A DNA stretch of 64,000 nt from Prevotella sp. P6B1 (GTDB taxonomy: Bacteria > Bacteroidota > Bacteroidia > Bacteroidales > Bacteroidaceae): NCBI RefSeq assembly GCF_000702825.1, contig NZ_JNKF01000011.1:124001-188000 (forward strand). The letters are read 5' to 3'. Each line of letters opens with the position of its first letter. The first letter of the stretch is position 1. The notes under the pieces are model-generated. The model was given only the letters and a program-made list of their open reading frames with translations, was not told the DNA's origin and did not search any database. This document shows positions 32,139 to 41,212 of the stretch, in pieces. The translations under genes were made by a program, and so were the position numbers.

Positions 32139-33302
32139 ATGTATTATAAGAAAAAGAAACAAGAAGGTAGCGCCATGACCATACGCGTTGTGTGCGCTAT
32201 CGTTTTTATCCTCTTCTCGTGGTGCTGGCTGTTCTTCTTCCAGAGCGACCTGCTGGCTATGGCGCAGCATGTTCTTAGTGGTGGACTTACCCATTACAAC
32301 CGCTGGGTGGGTACTATCGTTATTACTATTGTGCTATACTTGCTGCAGCACCTGATTCATAAGTTTACACGAATCAACAAGAGTTTCTACGCGCTTACTT
32401 TCTTCCCGTCGATGCTGTTATTGGGTATGCTTACCAATATCATGCCTACACCTGATGGCAGCATTAACCACGACTTCTCAGGATGGCTGGCCATTCTGGT
32501 GCTAATAGCTTGGGGAGGGGTGGCCTTTTTGGCTAATAAGTTGCAGGAACTCGATGATGAGTCGAATCCCAGCGTGTTCTCGCATACCATGTGGTTGAAT
32601 ATGGTCATCATGGTGTTTCAGATGATGATAACAGCTGGCATTGGCAATACCAATGCGGTTTTCCATTACCGTATGCAGGCAGAACGCTGTCTGCTTGAAG
32701 ACGATGTGGATGGCGCGCTTGATGCTGGACTGGAATCCCTGGAGTGTGACTCCAATCTGGTGATGCTCCGTATGCTGGCCTTGGCTCATCGCGATGCGCT
32801 GGGTGAGAAGTTCTTTGAGTATAAGGTGGTTGGTGACAGTAAGACGATTCTCCCAACCGATGGGCGTGCTACCTTATTATTATATCCAAAGGAACGCATC
32901 TACCAGTTTATTGGGGCTTTTCCTGCTCACCCGATGGAGCCGATGCACTACCTGAAACTGGTGCAGCATCATCTTGCACAGAAGGACTCGTTGCCTCATA
33001 AGGTGGTGAACGACTATCTGCTGACAGGCTATCTGATTGACAAGGAGATAGATACCTTTGCCCGTGAGGTGGGAAAATACTATCCGCTGAACGACAGTCT
33101 GCCCAAGCATTACCGTGAGGCCTTGGTGCTTTACACTCATCTGCGCGCCCATCCTGTAGCTGTATATCACCATCCTGTGATGGATGAAGACTACGATAAC
33201 TTCCGTGAGCTGCGTGCCAAGTATCCTAAGAAGATGGAACAGAAGGGTAAGATGCAGGAAGAATACTTCGGAACTTATTGGTATTATTACTGGTACGAAT
33301 AA
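32139..33302 (+). CDS. Polytopic membrane protein, DUF6057-like
   Basis: 387 aa. Five probable membrane helices occupy residues about 13-170 (VVCAIVFILFSWCWLFFF, TIVITIVLYLLQHLI, ALTFFPSMLLLGMLT, WLAILVLIAWGGVAFL, WLNMVIMVFQMMITAG). The remainder is soluble and helical, with a tetratricopeptide-like character (AERCLLEDDVDGALDAGLES). It begins 2 nt after glgB. This fits DUF6057 proteins of Bacteroidales, though shorter than many. Role unknown. Confidence 0.72.
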   Translation: MYYKKKKQEGSAMTIRVVCAIVFILFSWCWLFFFQSDLLAMAQHVLSGGLTHYNRWVGTIVITIVLYLLQHLIHKFTRINKSFYALTFFPSMLLLGMLTNIMPTPDGSINHDFSGWLAILVLIAWGGVAFLANKLQELDDESNPSVFSHTMWLNMVIMVFQMMITAGIGNTNAVFHYRMQAERCLLEDDVDGALDAGLESLECDSNLVMLRMLALAHRDALGEKFFEYKVVGDSKTILPTDGRATLLLYPKERIYQFIGAFPAHPMEPMHYLKLVQHHLAQKDSLPHKVVNDYLLTGYLIDKEIDTFAREVGKYYPLNDSLPKHYREALVLYTHLRAHPVAVYHHPVMDEDYDNFRELRAKYPKKMEQKGKMQEEYFGTYWYYYWYE

Positions 33303-33306
33303 TAAC

Positions 33307-33669
33307 TTAATCAAAATGATTGAGCCATGAGTTGAGTACCTTGCAATACGCTTCATGGGCATCCACGAAATTCTGCCCGTTGAATGGCCTCCTGGTCTTC
33401 GGCCGACAGATACTTGATGAGCCGGTGCTGCTCACTGGCCCAGAGTGAACTTGAGGCGTGTCCCGACGAGAGAATCAACGACTCAACCCCCTCGGGCTGC
33501 TGGTCTATCACATAGGCGATGGCCTGCATGGCGCCCCACGACTGTCCCAGAATCCGCCGTGAAGCAGCAACAATGGTGTCTTCTCTGATGGCTCGCCCAC
33601 TATCCTGTAGTAGGTCTGATGGTCCATAAAAGGCATATAGCCCTCGGTAATGCGATGATTCTGTATCAT
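33307..33669 (-). pseudogene. Internally deleted proline iminopeptidase (alpha/beta hydrolase)
   Basis: The start MIQNHRITEGYMPFMDHQTY runs to LLLLHGG, the oxyanion-hole motif. The frame then jumps directly to ILGQSWGAMQAIAYVIDQQP, the nucleophile-elbow motif, so more than 60 intervening residues are missing. A further shift near 33370 is needed to reach the normal tail (FVDAHEAYCKVLNSW) and the stop at 33307. The gene has a large deletion and at least two frame changes and cannot make an active peptidase. Confidence 0.8.
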
Positions 33670-33747
33670 GGTTGCAAAGATACGATTTAAAACGCATAAT
33701 ACAAAATAAAATGCTTATACTTTTTACTTAACACTTTTTGTTTTTGT

Positions 33748-33788
33748 AGGTAAAGCGTAGGTAAAGGCAAGGTAAAGGCAAGGTAAGG
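33748..33788. repeat. Three and a half 11-bp tandem repeats
   Basis: AGGTAAAGCGT, AGGTAAAGGCA, AGGTAAAGGCA and a partial AGGTAAGG run head to tail in the intergenic space between the dead peptidase and the DUF3857 operon. The rest of 33670-33918 holds only the promoter at 33844. Confidence 0.85.
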
Positions 33789-33843
33789 AGGTTCAGAGTA
33801 TGTCCTTTGTAACTGTTAATCTTTTTAAATTCTGGCATGATTA

Positions 33844-33875
33844 TTTGGTAGACTAGAAAATAGTACGTATTTTTG
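33844..33875 (+). promoter_or_regulatory. Promoter of the DUF3857 operon
   Basis: TTTG (33844-33847), 20 bp, TATTTTTG (33868-33875). Confidence 0.78.
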
Positions 33876-33942
33876 CTACAAAATCAATAACTTGTCTTAA
33901 AAGACTATAGTCAGACCAATGAATTTACTAACAATTTTATCT

Positions 33943-35919
33943 ATGAAAAGAAATGTATTTCTCTTGCTGCTGGCAGTAAGTCAGGTGCTCTGTGCACAAA
34001 CTGTCGAGCCTAATCTGAAGTGGGGTAAGCCTACGGACGCAGAACTGAAGATGACGGAGTATGCCGTCGACAAGGATGCTGATGCCGTGGTGTTGTTTCA
34101 CAAAACAGACGTGTTCTACAACTTTGTGAATGGCGATTTCAAAGTGTGTTATGATGTGAGAACGCGTTTGAAGGTGCTGAAGCCTGATGGGAAGCGGGTG
34201 GCTGATAAGTCGATCACTTATTATGAAAACGAGACCAATCGTGTGCGCAAGGAGCAGGTGACAGGCCTGAAAGCGGTGGCCTATAATCTGGAAAACGGTA
34301 AGGTGGTGAAAACCAAGATGGAACAGGCAATGGTGCACCACGAGCGCCTGGACAAGAATCAGAAAGTGCTGAAATTCAGCGTGCCCCAGGTAAAGGTGGG
34401 TACGGTGATAGAATACGAATACCGATTGGAGAGCGATATCTATTATGATATCTATACTTGGTATGCTCAGGGCGAACTGCCAGTGCTCTATACCTACTAT
34501 GATCTCTCTATCCCCGAATGGTTCAGGTTTAATATCGAGGAGACGGGTGCCTGTCCGGTGGAAAAGAAGATGGACGGCGGTTCCATGCAGCTGCATTTTA
34601 ATGGTGGCAATGAGACACTGAGCACCCAGAACTACCGCTTTACCGCTCGCAACCTGCCTGCACTTAAAGCCGATGGCTATGTGTGGTGTGTGGAGAATTA
34701 TGGCAACAAGGTGACGGCTGAGTTGGGTGGTATCTATATCCCCGGCGCCGTGCACAAAAACTATACCACCACCTGGGCAGAGATTGACAAACAGCTGATG
34801 GAAGATGGTGATTTTGGTGGACGCCTGAAGAATAGCAGTCCGCTGAAGGCGGATATCGTGAGTGCCGGCATCCCGGGGATCGCTGACAAGAGCGAACGCT
34901 TTGCTGCCGTGTGGAAACTGCTGAAGAGCAAGGTGCGCTGGAATGGCAACTACGCTTTCTGGGGCAAATCGGCTTCTAAGATTCTGAAGGAAGGAACGGG
35001 CACCAATGCCGACATCAACTTCCTGCTCATCAATATGCTTCATGATGCTAATATCGAGGCAGTGCCAGTGGTGCTGCGAACCCGTAACAAAGGCTTCCTG
35101 CCGCTGACACACGCCAGTATGAAATTTCTCACAACCTTTGTGGTGGGCATGCATCTGGCTGACGATAAGTGGACGTTTTTTGATGCCTCGTCGGAGGATG
35201 GCTATCTGAACGTGCTGCCAGCCAAGTTGTTAGTGGAGCGTGCCCGAATCATTAAAAAGGATGGTCAGGGCGACTGGGTTGACCTGATGGCTGTGGCACA
35301 TGGCAGAGAGGCTACCTCTATTGAGGTTAGCCTGAATGCAAACGGTTTGCTGGAAGGCACCCGAACGCGTGTGTTGACTGAGGAGGCAGCTGCTATGCTA
35401 CGTAAAAACTGGCGTGAGGCAAAAGATAGTGTGGAACAGATTCATAAACTACAAGAGAAGGGTGGCATGGAAATAAAAAGCTACCAGCTGGATGGACAAC
35501 ACGATTTCTCATCGCAGCTGACGGAGACTATGGGCTTTACCAAGCAATGTGATACCGCTGGTGAGCTCATCTTCCTCAATCCGCTAGTCTTCGCGCCAAT
35601 GTCCGAGGCGCCCTTCACAGCTGCTGAACGCCATCTGCCCATCGAGCTCCCCTATAAGCAGGCTGAGGCGATTAATGTTGTTATTAAACTGCCCGAGGGG
35701 TATATGGTTGAGGATATGCCACGTCCGGTGGTTTTGAAATACGATGGTATGACAGCACGTATTGGTACAAGTATCGATGGACAAGTGTTGACAGCGCAAT
35801 TCCTGTTTAAGATTGGTAAGACCTTCTATCCGGTTAGTAGCTATCAGGATGTCAAGGCCTTCCTCGACAAGCTGACGGAGTGCTGCAAGAATATGGTTAC
35901 CATTAAGAAAGTGGGATGA
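33943..35919 (+). CDS. Exported DUF3857 / transglutaminase-like protein without the catalytic cysteine
   Basis: 658 aa from the ATG at 33943 (signal peptide NVFLLLLAVSQVLCAQ); an ATG at 33919 is in frame but extends the signal. An N-terminal DUF3857 domain (VRTRLKVLKPDGKRVADKSI, KVGTVIEYEYRLES) precedes a transglutaminase-like fold. At the usual catalytic Cys position the sequence is T354-N-A-D-I358, so peptidase or transferase activity is unlikely. A C-terminal DUF2569-like beta region follows. It overlaps the next, paralogous gene by 4 nt. Confidence 0.85.
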   Translation: MKRNVFLLLLAVSQVLCAQTVEPNLKWGKPTDAELKMTEYAVDKDADAVVLFHKTDVFYNFVNGDFKVCYDVRTRLKVLKPDGKRVADKSITYYENETNRVRKEQVTGLKAVAYNLENGKVVKTKMEQAMVHHERLDKNQKVLKFSVPQVKVGTVIEYEYRLESDIYYDIYTWYAQGELPVLYTYYDLSIPEWFRFNIEETGACPVEKKMDGGSMQLHFNGGNETLSTQNYRFTARNLPALKADGYVWCVENYGNKVTAELGGIYIPGAVHKNYTTTWAEIDKQLMEDGDFGGRLKNSSPLKADIVSAGIPGIADKSERFAAVWKLLKSKVRWNGNYAFWGKSASKILKEGTGTNADINFLLINMLHDANIEAVPVVLRTRNKGFLPLTHASMKFLTTFVVGMHLADDKWTFFDASSEDGYLNVLPAKLLVERARIIKKDGQGDWVDLMAVAHGREATSIEVSLNANGLLEGTRTRVLTEEAAAMLRKNWREAKDSVEQIHKLQEKGGMEIKSYQLDGQHDFSSQLTETMGFTKQCDTAGELIFLNPLVFAPMSEAPFTAAERHLPIELPYKQAEAINVVIKLPEGYMVEDMPRPVVLKYDGMTARIGTSIDGQVLTAQFLFKIGKTFYPVSSYQDVKAFLDKLTECCKNMVTIKKVG

Positions 35920-37754
35920 GAAAGTTCGGCGTTTTGTGTGTTGCCTTGGTGTCGGCGTCGTCCCTTTGGGCTCAGAAAGCTGTAGTGGAGGAGTGGACCA
36001 CCCAGGTGGAGTGCCATACACCCGTGCATGCCACACAGGATTTTAAAACGGTGACCACTATCCAAAATGAGCATGGTGCGTCGTTGGCGCTCTTTGTGTG
36101 TTCGTGTAGCAAGAACGACAAGTTGACCAGCTTTAAGGGGCAGGTGACTGACGCTTCGGGGCGAGTTATCCGTAAGATTAAGGAGAGCGAACTGAACAAA
36201 ACAGAGTATTCGCCTTATCTGGCCATCGACGATTATAAGCTGTACTTCGACTATACGCCGCCTGTTTATCCTGTCACAATCACCTACGAATGGACCATCG
36301 ACAGTCGCAACAACTTGATTGAATTCCCTGGTTTCTGGCCCCAGACGGACTATGATGTGAGCGTGAAAAAGGCTTCCTACAAGCTGCAGGCACCGAAGGG
36401 AATGCAGGTGCGCTATGCCCTGCAGAATATGGATGCCAAGGTGGAACAGACCGATGGGACTAACGATACCGAGATATTCTCGGTACAGGTAGAGAATCTG
36501 CCTGCGCTGAAACAGGAGCCTTATAGCCGGCCATTGCGAGAGCGACTGCCCGTGGCACGCTTTGCTCCTACCGTTTTCGAATACTACGACTCTTATGGCA
36601 GTCTGGCCAGCTGGACTGACTATGGCAAGTGGGAATACAGTTTGATTCAGGGGCGTGATGTGCTCTCGGATGCAGAGCGACAGGTGTTGCATGAACTGAC
36701 AGACGGACTAAAGACCGATCGCGAGAAGGTTGAGGCCATCTATCAACGGTTGGAAAAGACCACCCGCTATGTGGCGGTACTTCTGGGTATTGGTGGTCAA
36801 CAGCCTGCTCCGGCAGCCCATGTGAGCAAGAATGGATTTGGCGACTGTAAAGGCTTGTCGAACTATATGCGTGCCATGCTCAAGGAGGTGGGCATACCTG
36901 CTTACTATACCACCATCAGTACCGACAACCCTAGGCTGCTGAGGGATTTTGCCAGTGTAGGGCAGATGAACCATGTTATCCTGCAGGTGCCTCTGCAGAA
37001 CGATACACTCTGGCTGGAGTGTACCAATCCACAGTTGCCTATGGGCTATGTGCACGAGGATATTGCAGGGCATGATGCGATAGAGATTAGTGAGCAGGGT
37101 GGGCGACTGGTGCGCCTGCCTGTCTATGCTGATAGCACGAACCTGATGCAAAATGACATTAGCATTCAACTCTCGGCTCTGGGTGATGCCGACATCGCCA
37201 TTGAGCAGCATACAGCCAATCGTCAGTATGAAAGCCTTATTCCGCTCTTGAAAATGGATGAGAAAGACCGTAGGAAGGTGTTACTGCAGATGGTTCGTAC
37301 ACCACAGGCAGAGATCAGGCAATTGCACGTGAGTGAGGATGGTGCCAACATCAGGCTTGCTGCCGATATACATAGCCAGAAGTATGCTACTCAGGCTGGG
37401 CAGCGTCTTATGGTGCCCATCTGTCCTGTTCATCGTGGTTATACTGTGCCCAGCGCTACAACGGCACGTGTAGGTGATATCTTCCGTGAGATGGGGTATC
37501 TGGATGTGGATGATATAGAGCTAACCATACCGGATGGGTATGAACTCGAGGTGCGTCCCAAGGATATGCAGATAGATAATGCTTTTGCCACCTTCGCATT
37601 TACGTTGCAAGTTGAGGGGCGTCATATCCATGTCCGCAACCGTTTGCTGATGAAATCGGGGACATTCGACAAGGCGCTCTATCCTGAACTGGTGAAGGTG
37701 ATGCGCGCTATCGCTGACATCTATAGTCAAAAAGTGGTGCTAAAGAAAATATAA
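35916..37754 (+). CDS. Exported DUF3857 / transglutaminase-like protein with intact Cys
   Basis: 612 aa with a signal peptide (FGVLCVALVSASSLWAQ). The DUF3857 domain spans about 45-210 (PVYPVTITYEWTIDSRNNLI). The transglutaminase core has C311 in NGFGDCKGLSNYMRAML, a following H in GQMNHVIL, and a D/N in LECTNPQLPMG. It is a paralogue of the preceding protein, and start and stop overlap as ATGA, so the two probably form a complex, one active and one inactive. Periplasmic. The substrate is unknown. Confidence 0.86.
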   Translation: MRKFGVLCVALVSASSLWAQKAVVEEWTTQVECHTPVHATQDFKTVTTIQNEHGASLALFVCSCSKNDKLTSFKGQVTDASGRVIRKIKESELNKTEYSPYLAIDDYKLYFDYTPPVYPVTITYEWTIDSRNNLIEFPGFWPQTDYDVSVKKASYKLQAPKGMQVRYALQNMDAKVEQTDGTNDTEIFSVQVENLPALKQEPYSRPLRERLPVARFAPTVFEYYDSYGSLASWTDYGKWEYSLIQGRDVLSDAERQVLHELTDGLKTDREKVEAIYQRLEKTTRYVAVLLGIGGQQPAPAAHVSKNGFGDCKGLSNYMRAMLKEVGIPAYYTTISTDNPRLLRDFASVGQMNHVILQVPLQNDTLWLECTNPQLPMGYVHEDIAGHDAIEISEQGGRLVRLPVYADSTNLMQNDISIQLSALGDADIAIEQHTANRQYESLIPLLKMDEKDRRKVLLQMVRTPQAEIRQLHVSEDGANIRLAADIHSQKYATQAGQRLMVPICPVHRGYTVPSATTARVGDIFREMGYLDVDDIELTIPDGYELEVRPKDMQIDNAFATFAFTLQVEGRHIHVRNRLLMKSGTFDKALYPELVKVMRAIADIYSQKVVLKKI

Positions 37755-37766
37755 CGCAAAAAAATT

Positions 37767-37797
37767 AATCTCCGCTCATTGATGGGCGGAGATTTTG
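37767..37797. terminator. Bidirectional terminator
   Basis: AATCTCCGC (37767-37775) pairs perfectly with GCGGAGATT (37786-37794). T-rich on the right, and A-rich on the left for the minus strand. It separates the convergent DUF3857 and acyl-CoA synthetase operons. Confidence 0.88.
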
Positions 37798-37799
37798 AT

Positions 37800-39461
37800 T
37801 TATTTGTAGAGATAACGTTTGATACTCTTCTTTGGTGTCTTCTCAAACTCCTCTTCGTGAATCTCGATTTCCGAGATCTTCTCGTAGGCTGGAATCATCT
37901 CGTTCAGACCGTTGCGGTTCTGCTCCATGATGTTCTTCAAGTCATCCTCAGAGAATCCCATATTCTTGGCTTCATCCATATCGGGGTGAACCAGCGCTAC
38001 CAGTTTGTTGTCGCGCTGAACCACGATACTTTCTACCACCATAGTCATTGAGTTCAGCTTGTCCTCGATTTCCTCAGGATAGATATTCTGTCCGTTAGGA
38101 CCAAGGAGCATATTCTTGGAACGACCATTGATGAATACGTTGCCATCGTCGTCCATGGTGCCTAAGTCGCCGGTATGATACCAGCCGTCGCGGTCGATGG
38201 TCTCTGCGGTAGCCTCGGGGTTCTTGTAGTAGCCCAACATCACGTTTGGACCCTTGGTGAGAATCTCGCCAGGGATACGTCTGGGGTCGGGCGACACAAT
38301 CTTTACCTCCTGATGCAGGGCAGCACAACCGCACGAGCCGGCGGCGAAGGTGTGCCAGTCGCGGTAGCAGATGATAGGTGCACACTCTGTGGCGCCATAG
38401 CCCACTGTGTAGGGGAAATCGATGCGCTTCAGGAAATGCTCTACCTCCTGGTTCAGGGCTGCACCACCAATGATGACCTCGTACATGTTGCCACCAAATG
38501 CTTTCAGTACCTCCTGACAGATCATCTCGCGTACCTTCTTTGAGATGACTGGCATCTGGAGAAGCAGGCGCATGCGGTTGTTCTGTATCTTGGGGAATAC
38601 TTTCTTGCGGATAATCTTCTCGATGATGAGTGGTACGGCGATGACGATGCGTGGACGAATCTCTGCCAGCGCCTGTGCGATGATGGCGGGAGAGGGAACA
38701 CGGTTCAGATAGTACACGTGACAACCGTGGAGGAACTCGAAGATGAACTCGAAGGCCATGCCATACATGTGGGCCATTGGCAGCATCGAAATCACCTTGT
38801 CGCCAGCCTTGATGGTAGAGCCCAGTACATTTATGGCAAAGTCGTAGTTCGACCACAAGGCGCGATAGGGAATCATGACGCCCTTTGAGAAGCCTGTTGT
38901 GCCGCTGGTGTAATTGATGACAGCCAACTCTTCTGGACTCTGCTCAATGTAGTAGCTAACGTGCTCCTTGCGGAAATATTTGGGGAATTTCTTGCCATAG
39001 AGTTCGTTCAGATGCTCGCGTGCATAGGTTAATTTATCTGTACGCGAAATCATGAGTGAGTAATCGGGGTTGTTGATAATACCCTCGAGTGTTGGCATGG
39101 CCTGGGGATCGATAATAGTAGCCACATGGTCGCCTACAAAGAGCAGGCGTGCTTCCGAGTGATTCACAATGTTGTGTACCTGTTCGGCATTAAACTCGTG
39201 CAGAATAGGTACGGCAATAGCGCCGTAGGTCAGGGCGGCCAAGAATGCCACTGCCCATTGTGATGAGTTGCGTCCGCAAAGGGCTATCTTATCGCCCTTC
39301 TTGATTCCGCTGTTTTCGAAAAGAATATGCAACTTTTCGATTTTTCTGGCTACGTCATGAAACTGCAGCGTCTGTCCCTTGTAATCTGTCAGGGCATCGC
39401 GATCCCAATTGTCGATGATGCTCTTTTGTATAAGAGCGTTAAAACTTGGTATATGTTCCAT
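37800..39461 (-). CDS. AMP-dependent acyl-CoA synthetase / ligase (second of a tandem pair)
   Basis: 553 aa from the ATG at 39459-39461; a TTG two codons earlier is unlikely. Adenylate-forming enzyme motifs: YTSGTTGFSKGVM (P-loop), GYGATECAPII, and DGWYHTGDLGTMDDDG, with K in the final KTPKKSIKR block. It would activate fatty acids or aryl acids to acyl-AMP and then acyl-CoA, FadD-like. About two thirds of residues match the upstream neighbour, so the pair arose by tandem duplication. It starts 6 nt after the upstream stop, in the same operon. Confidence 0.92.
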   Translation of the reverse strand: MEHIPSFNALIQKSIIDNWDRDALTDYKGQTLQFHDVARKIEKLHILFENSGIKKGDKIALCGRNSSQWAVAFLAALTYGAIAVPILHEFNAEQVHNIVNHSEARLLFVGDHVATIIDPQAMPTLEGIINNPDYSLMISRTDKLTYAREHLNELYGKKFPKYFRKEHVSYYIEQSPEELAVINYTSGTTGFSKGVMIPYRALWSNYDFAINVLGSTIKAGDKVISMLPMAHMYGMAFEFIFEFLHGCHVYYLNRVPSPAIIAQALAEIRPRIVIAVPLIIEKIIRKKVFPKIQNNRMRLLLQMPVISKKVREMICQEVLKAFGGNMYEVIIGGAALNQEVEHFLKRIDFPYTVGYGATECAPIICYRDWHTFAAGSCGCAALHQEVKIVSPDPRRIPGEILTKGPNVMLGYYKNPEATAETIDRDGWYHTGDLGTMDDDGNVFINGRSKNMLLGPNGQNIYPEEIEDKLNSMTMVVESIVVQRDNKLVALVHPDMDEAKNMGFSEDDLKNIMEQNRNGLNEMIPAYEKISEIEIHEEEFEKTPKKSIKRYLYK

Positions 39462-39467
39462 AAGCAA

Positions 39468-41126
39468 TTACTTATTCTTATATAGGTAGCGTTTGATGCT
39501 TTTCTTTGGTGTCTTGGCAAACTCGTCTTCATGCAACTCAATAGCCGAGATACGGCTATAGACGGGCAGCATGTTGTTCAGCTCCTGACGGTTCTGCTCC
39601 ATGATGTGCTCTAATTCCTCCTGGCTGAAGCTTACTACTTCATCCTTGTCGGGGTGAACCAAAGCCACCAACTTTTCACCACGCTGTATCACGATGCACT
39701 CTGATACCATTGCCATCGTATTCAGCTTGTCTTCTATCTCTTCTGGATATACGTTCTGTCCGTTGGCGCCCAACAGCATGTTCTTAGAGCGTCCACGAAT
39801 AAAGATATGGCCGCTTGGCAGCATGGTGCCTAAGTCGCCTGTATGATACCAGCCCTCCTCGTCGATGGCCTCGCGTGTAGCCTCTTCGTTCAGGTAGTAT
39901 CCTAACATCAGGTTGGTACCCTTGGTCACAATCTCACCGGCAATCTTTTCGGGATCTGAACTTAATATCTTAACCTCCATACGGTCAACAGGCTGTCCAC
40001 ATGAGCCAGCTATAAAGTCATGATAGTCTGAGAACGAGATGAGTGGCGCACACTCTGTAGTACCATAGCCCACGGTAATGGGGAAGCCAATGGAGAGCAG
40101 AAACTCTTCAACCTCTTTTGAAAGGGCTGCACCGCCAACAATCACCTCGTACAGGTTTCCGCCAAAGGCGTTATACACCTCTTTGCAGATACGGCTCTTT
40201 ACCTTCTTGCTGACTACTGGCATGTTAAGCAGCAATCGCATACGGTTGTTCTGTATCTTGGGGAACACCTTCTTGCGGATAATCTTCTCGATAATCAGGG
40301 GTACGGTAATGATGCAAGCTGGCTTAACGGTAGCAAATGCCTCAGCGATGATGGCTGGACTCGGCAGGCGAGTAAGGAAGAACAGATGGCAGCCATTACA
40401 GAATCCGAACAGGAATTCTACGGCCATGCCATACATATGTGCCATAGGCAGGATGCTCAACATGTTGTCGCCGGCTTTTACGTTGCGGCCAAGCACTCTC
40501 AAACAGAATTCTGCGTTACCCCAAATAGCGCGATAGGGAAGCATCACGCCCTTGGAAAATCCTGTTGTACCGCTGGTATAGTTGATCATTGCCAACTCCT
40601 CGGCAGTATCCACATGATAATTCACATGCTCGGCTCTGAAGGCTTTGGGATACTTGCTACCAAACATCATATTGAGATGTTCGCGTGCGTATGTGATCTT
40701 CTCAGATCGCGATACGAACAAAGAGAAGTCGGGCAGGTTGAAAATCGCTTCCAATCCTGGCATTGCCGATGCGTCGATGGTTTTTACCGCAAAATCGCCA
40801 ATAAACAACAGCCTGGCTCCCGAGTGATTCACAATGTTCTGAATCTGCTCGCCATTAAACTCGTGAAGAATAGGCACAGCCACGGCACCATAAGTTAATG
40901 TGGCTAGGAAGGCTACCGCCCAATGAGCCGAGTTTCGGCCACAAATGGCAATCTTGTCACCTTTTACCACACCGCTGTTTTCGAATAATATATGGATCTT
41001 CTCGATTTTGCGTGCAACGTCATGATACTGGAGCGTAATGCCCTGATAATCAGTAAGGGCATCATGGTCCCAGTTGTTGACAATGGCTTTTTGTATTAAT
41101 GCATTAAAACTGCTAAATTGTTCCAT
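39468..41126 (-). CDS. AMP-dependent acyl-CoA synthetase / ligase (first of a tandem pair)
   Basis: 552 aa. Same domain plan as its neighbour: YTSGTTGFSKGVM, GYGTTECAPLI and EGWYHTGDLGTMLPSG, ending KTPKKSIKRYLYKNK. The paralogues differ mainly in the acyl-binding half, which suggests different chain preferences. It is the promoter-proximal gene, with a consensus promoter and a palindromic site in its leader. Membrane-associated or cytoplasmic fatty-acid activation is the expected role. Confidence 0.92.
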   Translation of the reverse strand: MEQFSSFNALIQKAIVNNWDHDALTDYQGITLQYHDVARKIEKIHILFENSGVVKGDKIAICGRNSAHWAVAFLATLTYGAVAVPILHEFNGEQIQNIVNHSGARLLFIGDFAVKTIDASAMPGLEAIFNLPDFSLFVSRSEKITYAREHLNMMFGSKYPKAFRAEHVNYHVDTAEELAMINYTSGTTGFSKGVMLPYRAIWGNAEFCLRVLGRNVKAGDNMLSILPMAHMYGMAVEFLFGFCNGCHLFFLTRLPSPAIIAEAFATVKPACIITVPLIIEKIIRKKVFPKIQNNRMRLLLNMPVVSKKVKSRICKEVYNAFGGNLYEVIVGGAALSKEVEEFLLSIGFPITVGYGTTECAPLISFSDYHDFIAGSCGQPVDRMEVKILSSDPEKIAGEIVTKGTNLMLGYYLNEEATREAIDEEGWYHTGDLGTMLPSGHIFIRGRSKNMLLGANGQNVYPEEIEDKLNTMAMVSECIVIQRGEKLVALVHPDKDEVVSFSQEELEHIMEQNRQELNNMLPVYSRISAIELHEDEFAKTPKKSIKRYLYKNK

Positions 41127-41132
41127 TAAAAC

Positions 41133-41187
41133 TGCACAAATTTTGAATTTTTGTGCAAAGGTAATTCATTTTTTGCACACTACCAAA
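41133..41187 (-). promoter_or_regulatory. Promoter and palindromic operator of the acyl-CoA synthetase pair
   Basis: On the minus strand TTTG (41184-41187) and TACCTTTG (41156-41163) are 20 bp apart. Just downstream TGCACAAA (41133-41140) and TTTGTGCA (41150-41157) form a perfect 8-bp inverted repeat around the start-site region. A further TTTGTGCAA at 41192-41200 lies beyond the -33. The layout suggests repression by a dimeric regulator. Confidence 0.7.
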
Positions 41188-41212
41188 TGTTTTTGTGCAA
41201 TTTTTCAAAAAA

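Noticed and set aside
33937..35154. 405-aa minus-strand ORF opposite the DUF3857 gene
   Set aside because: Antisense shadow with histidine-rich low-information translation and no promoter.
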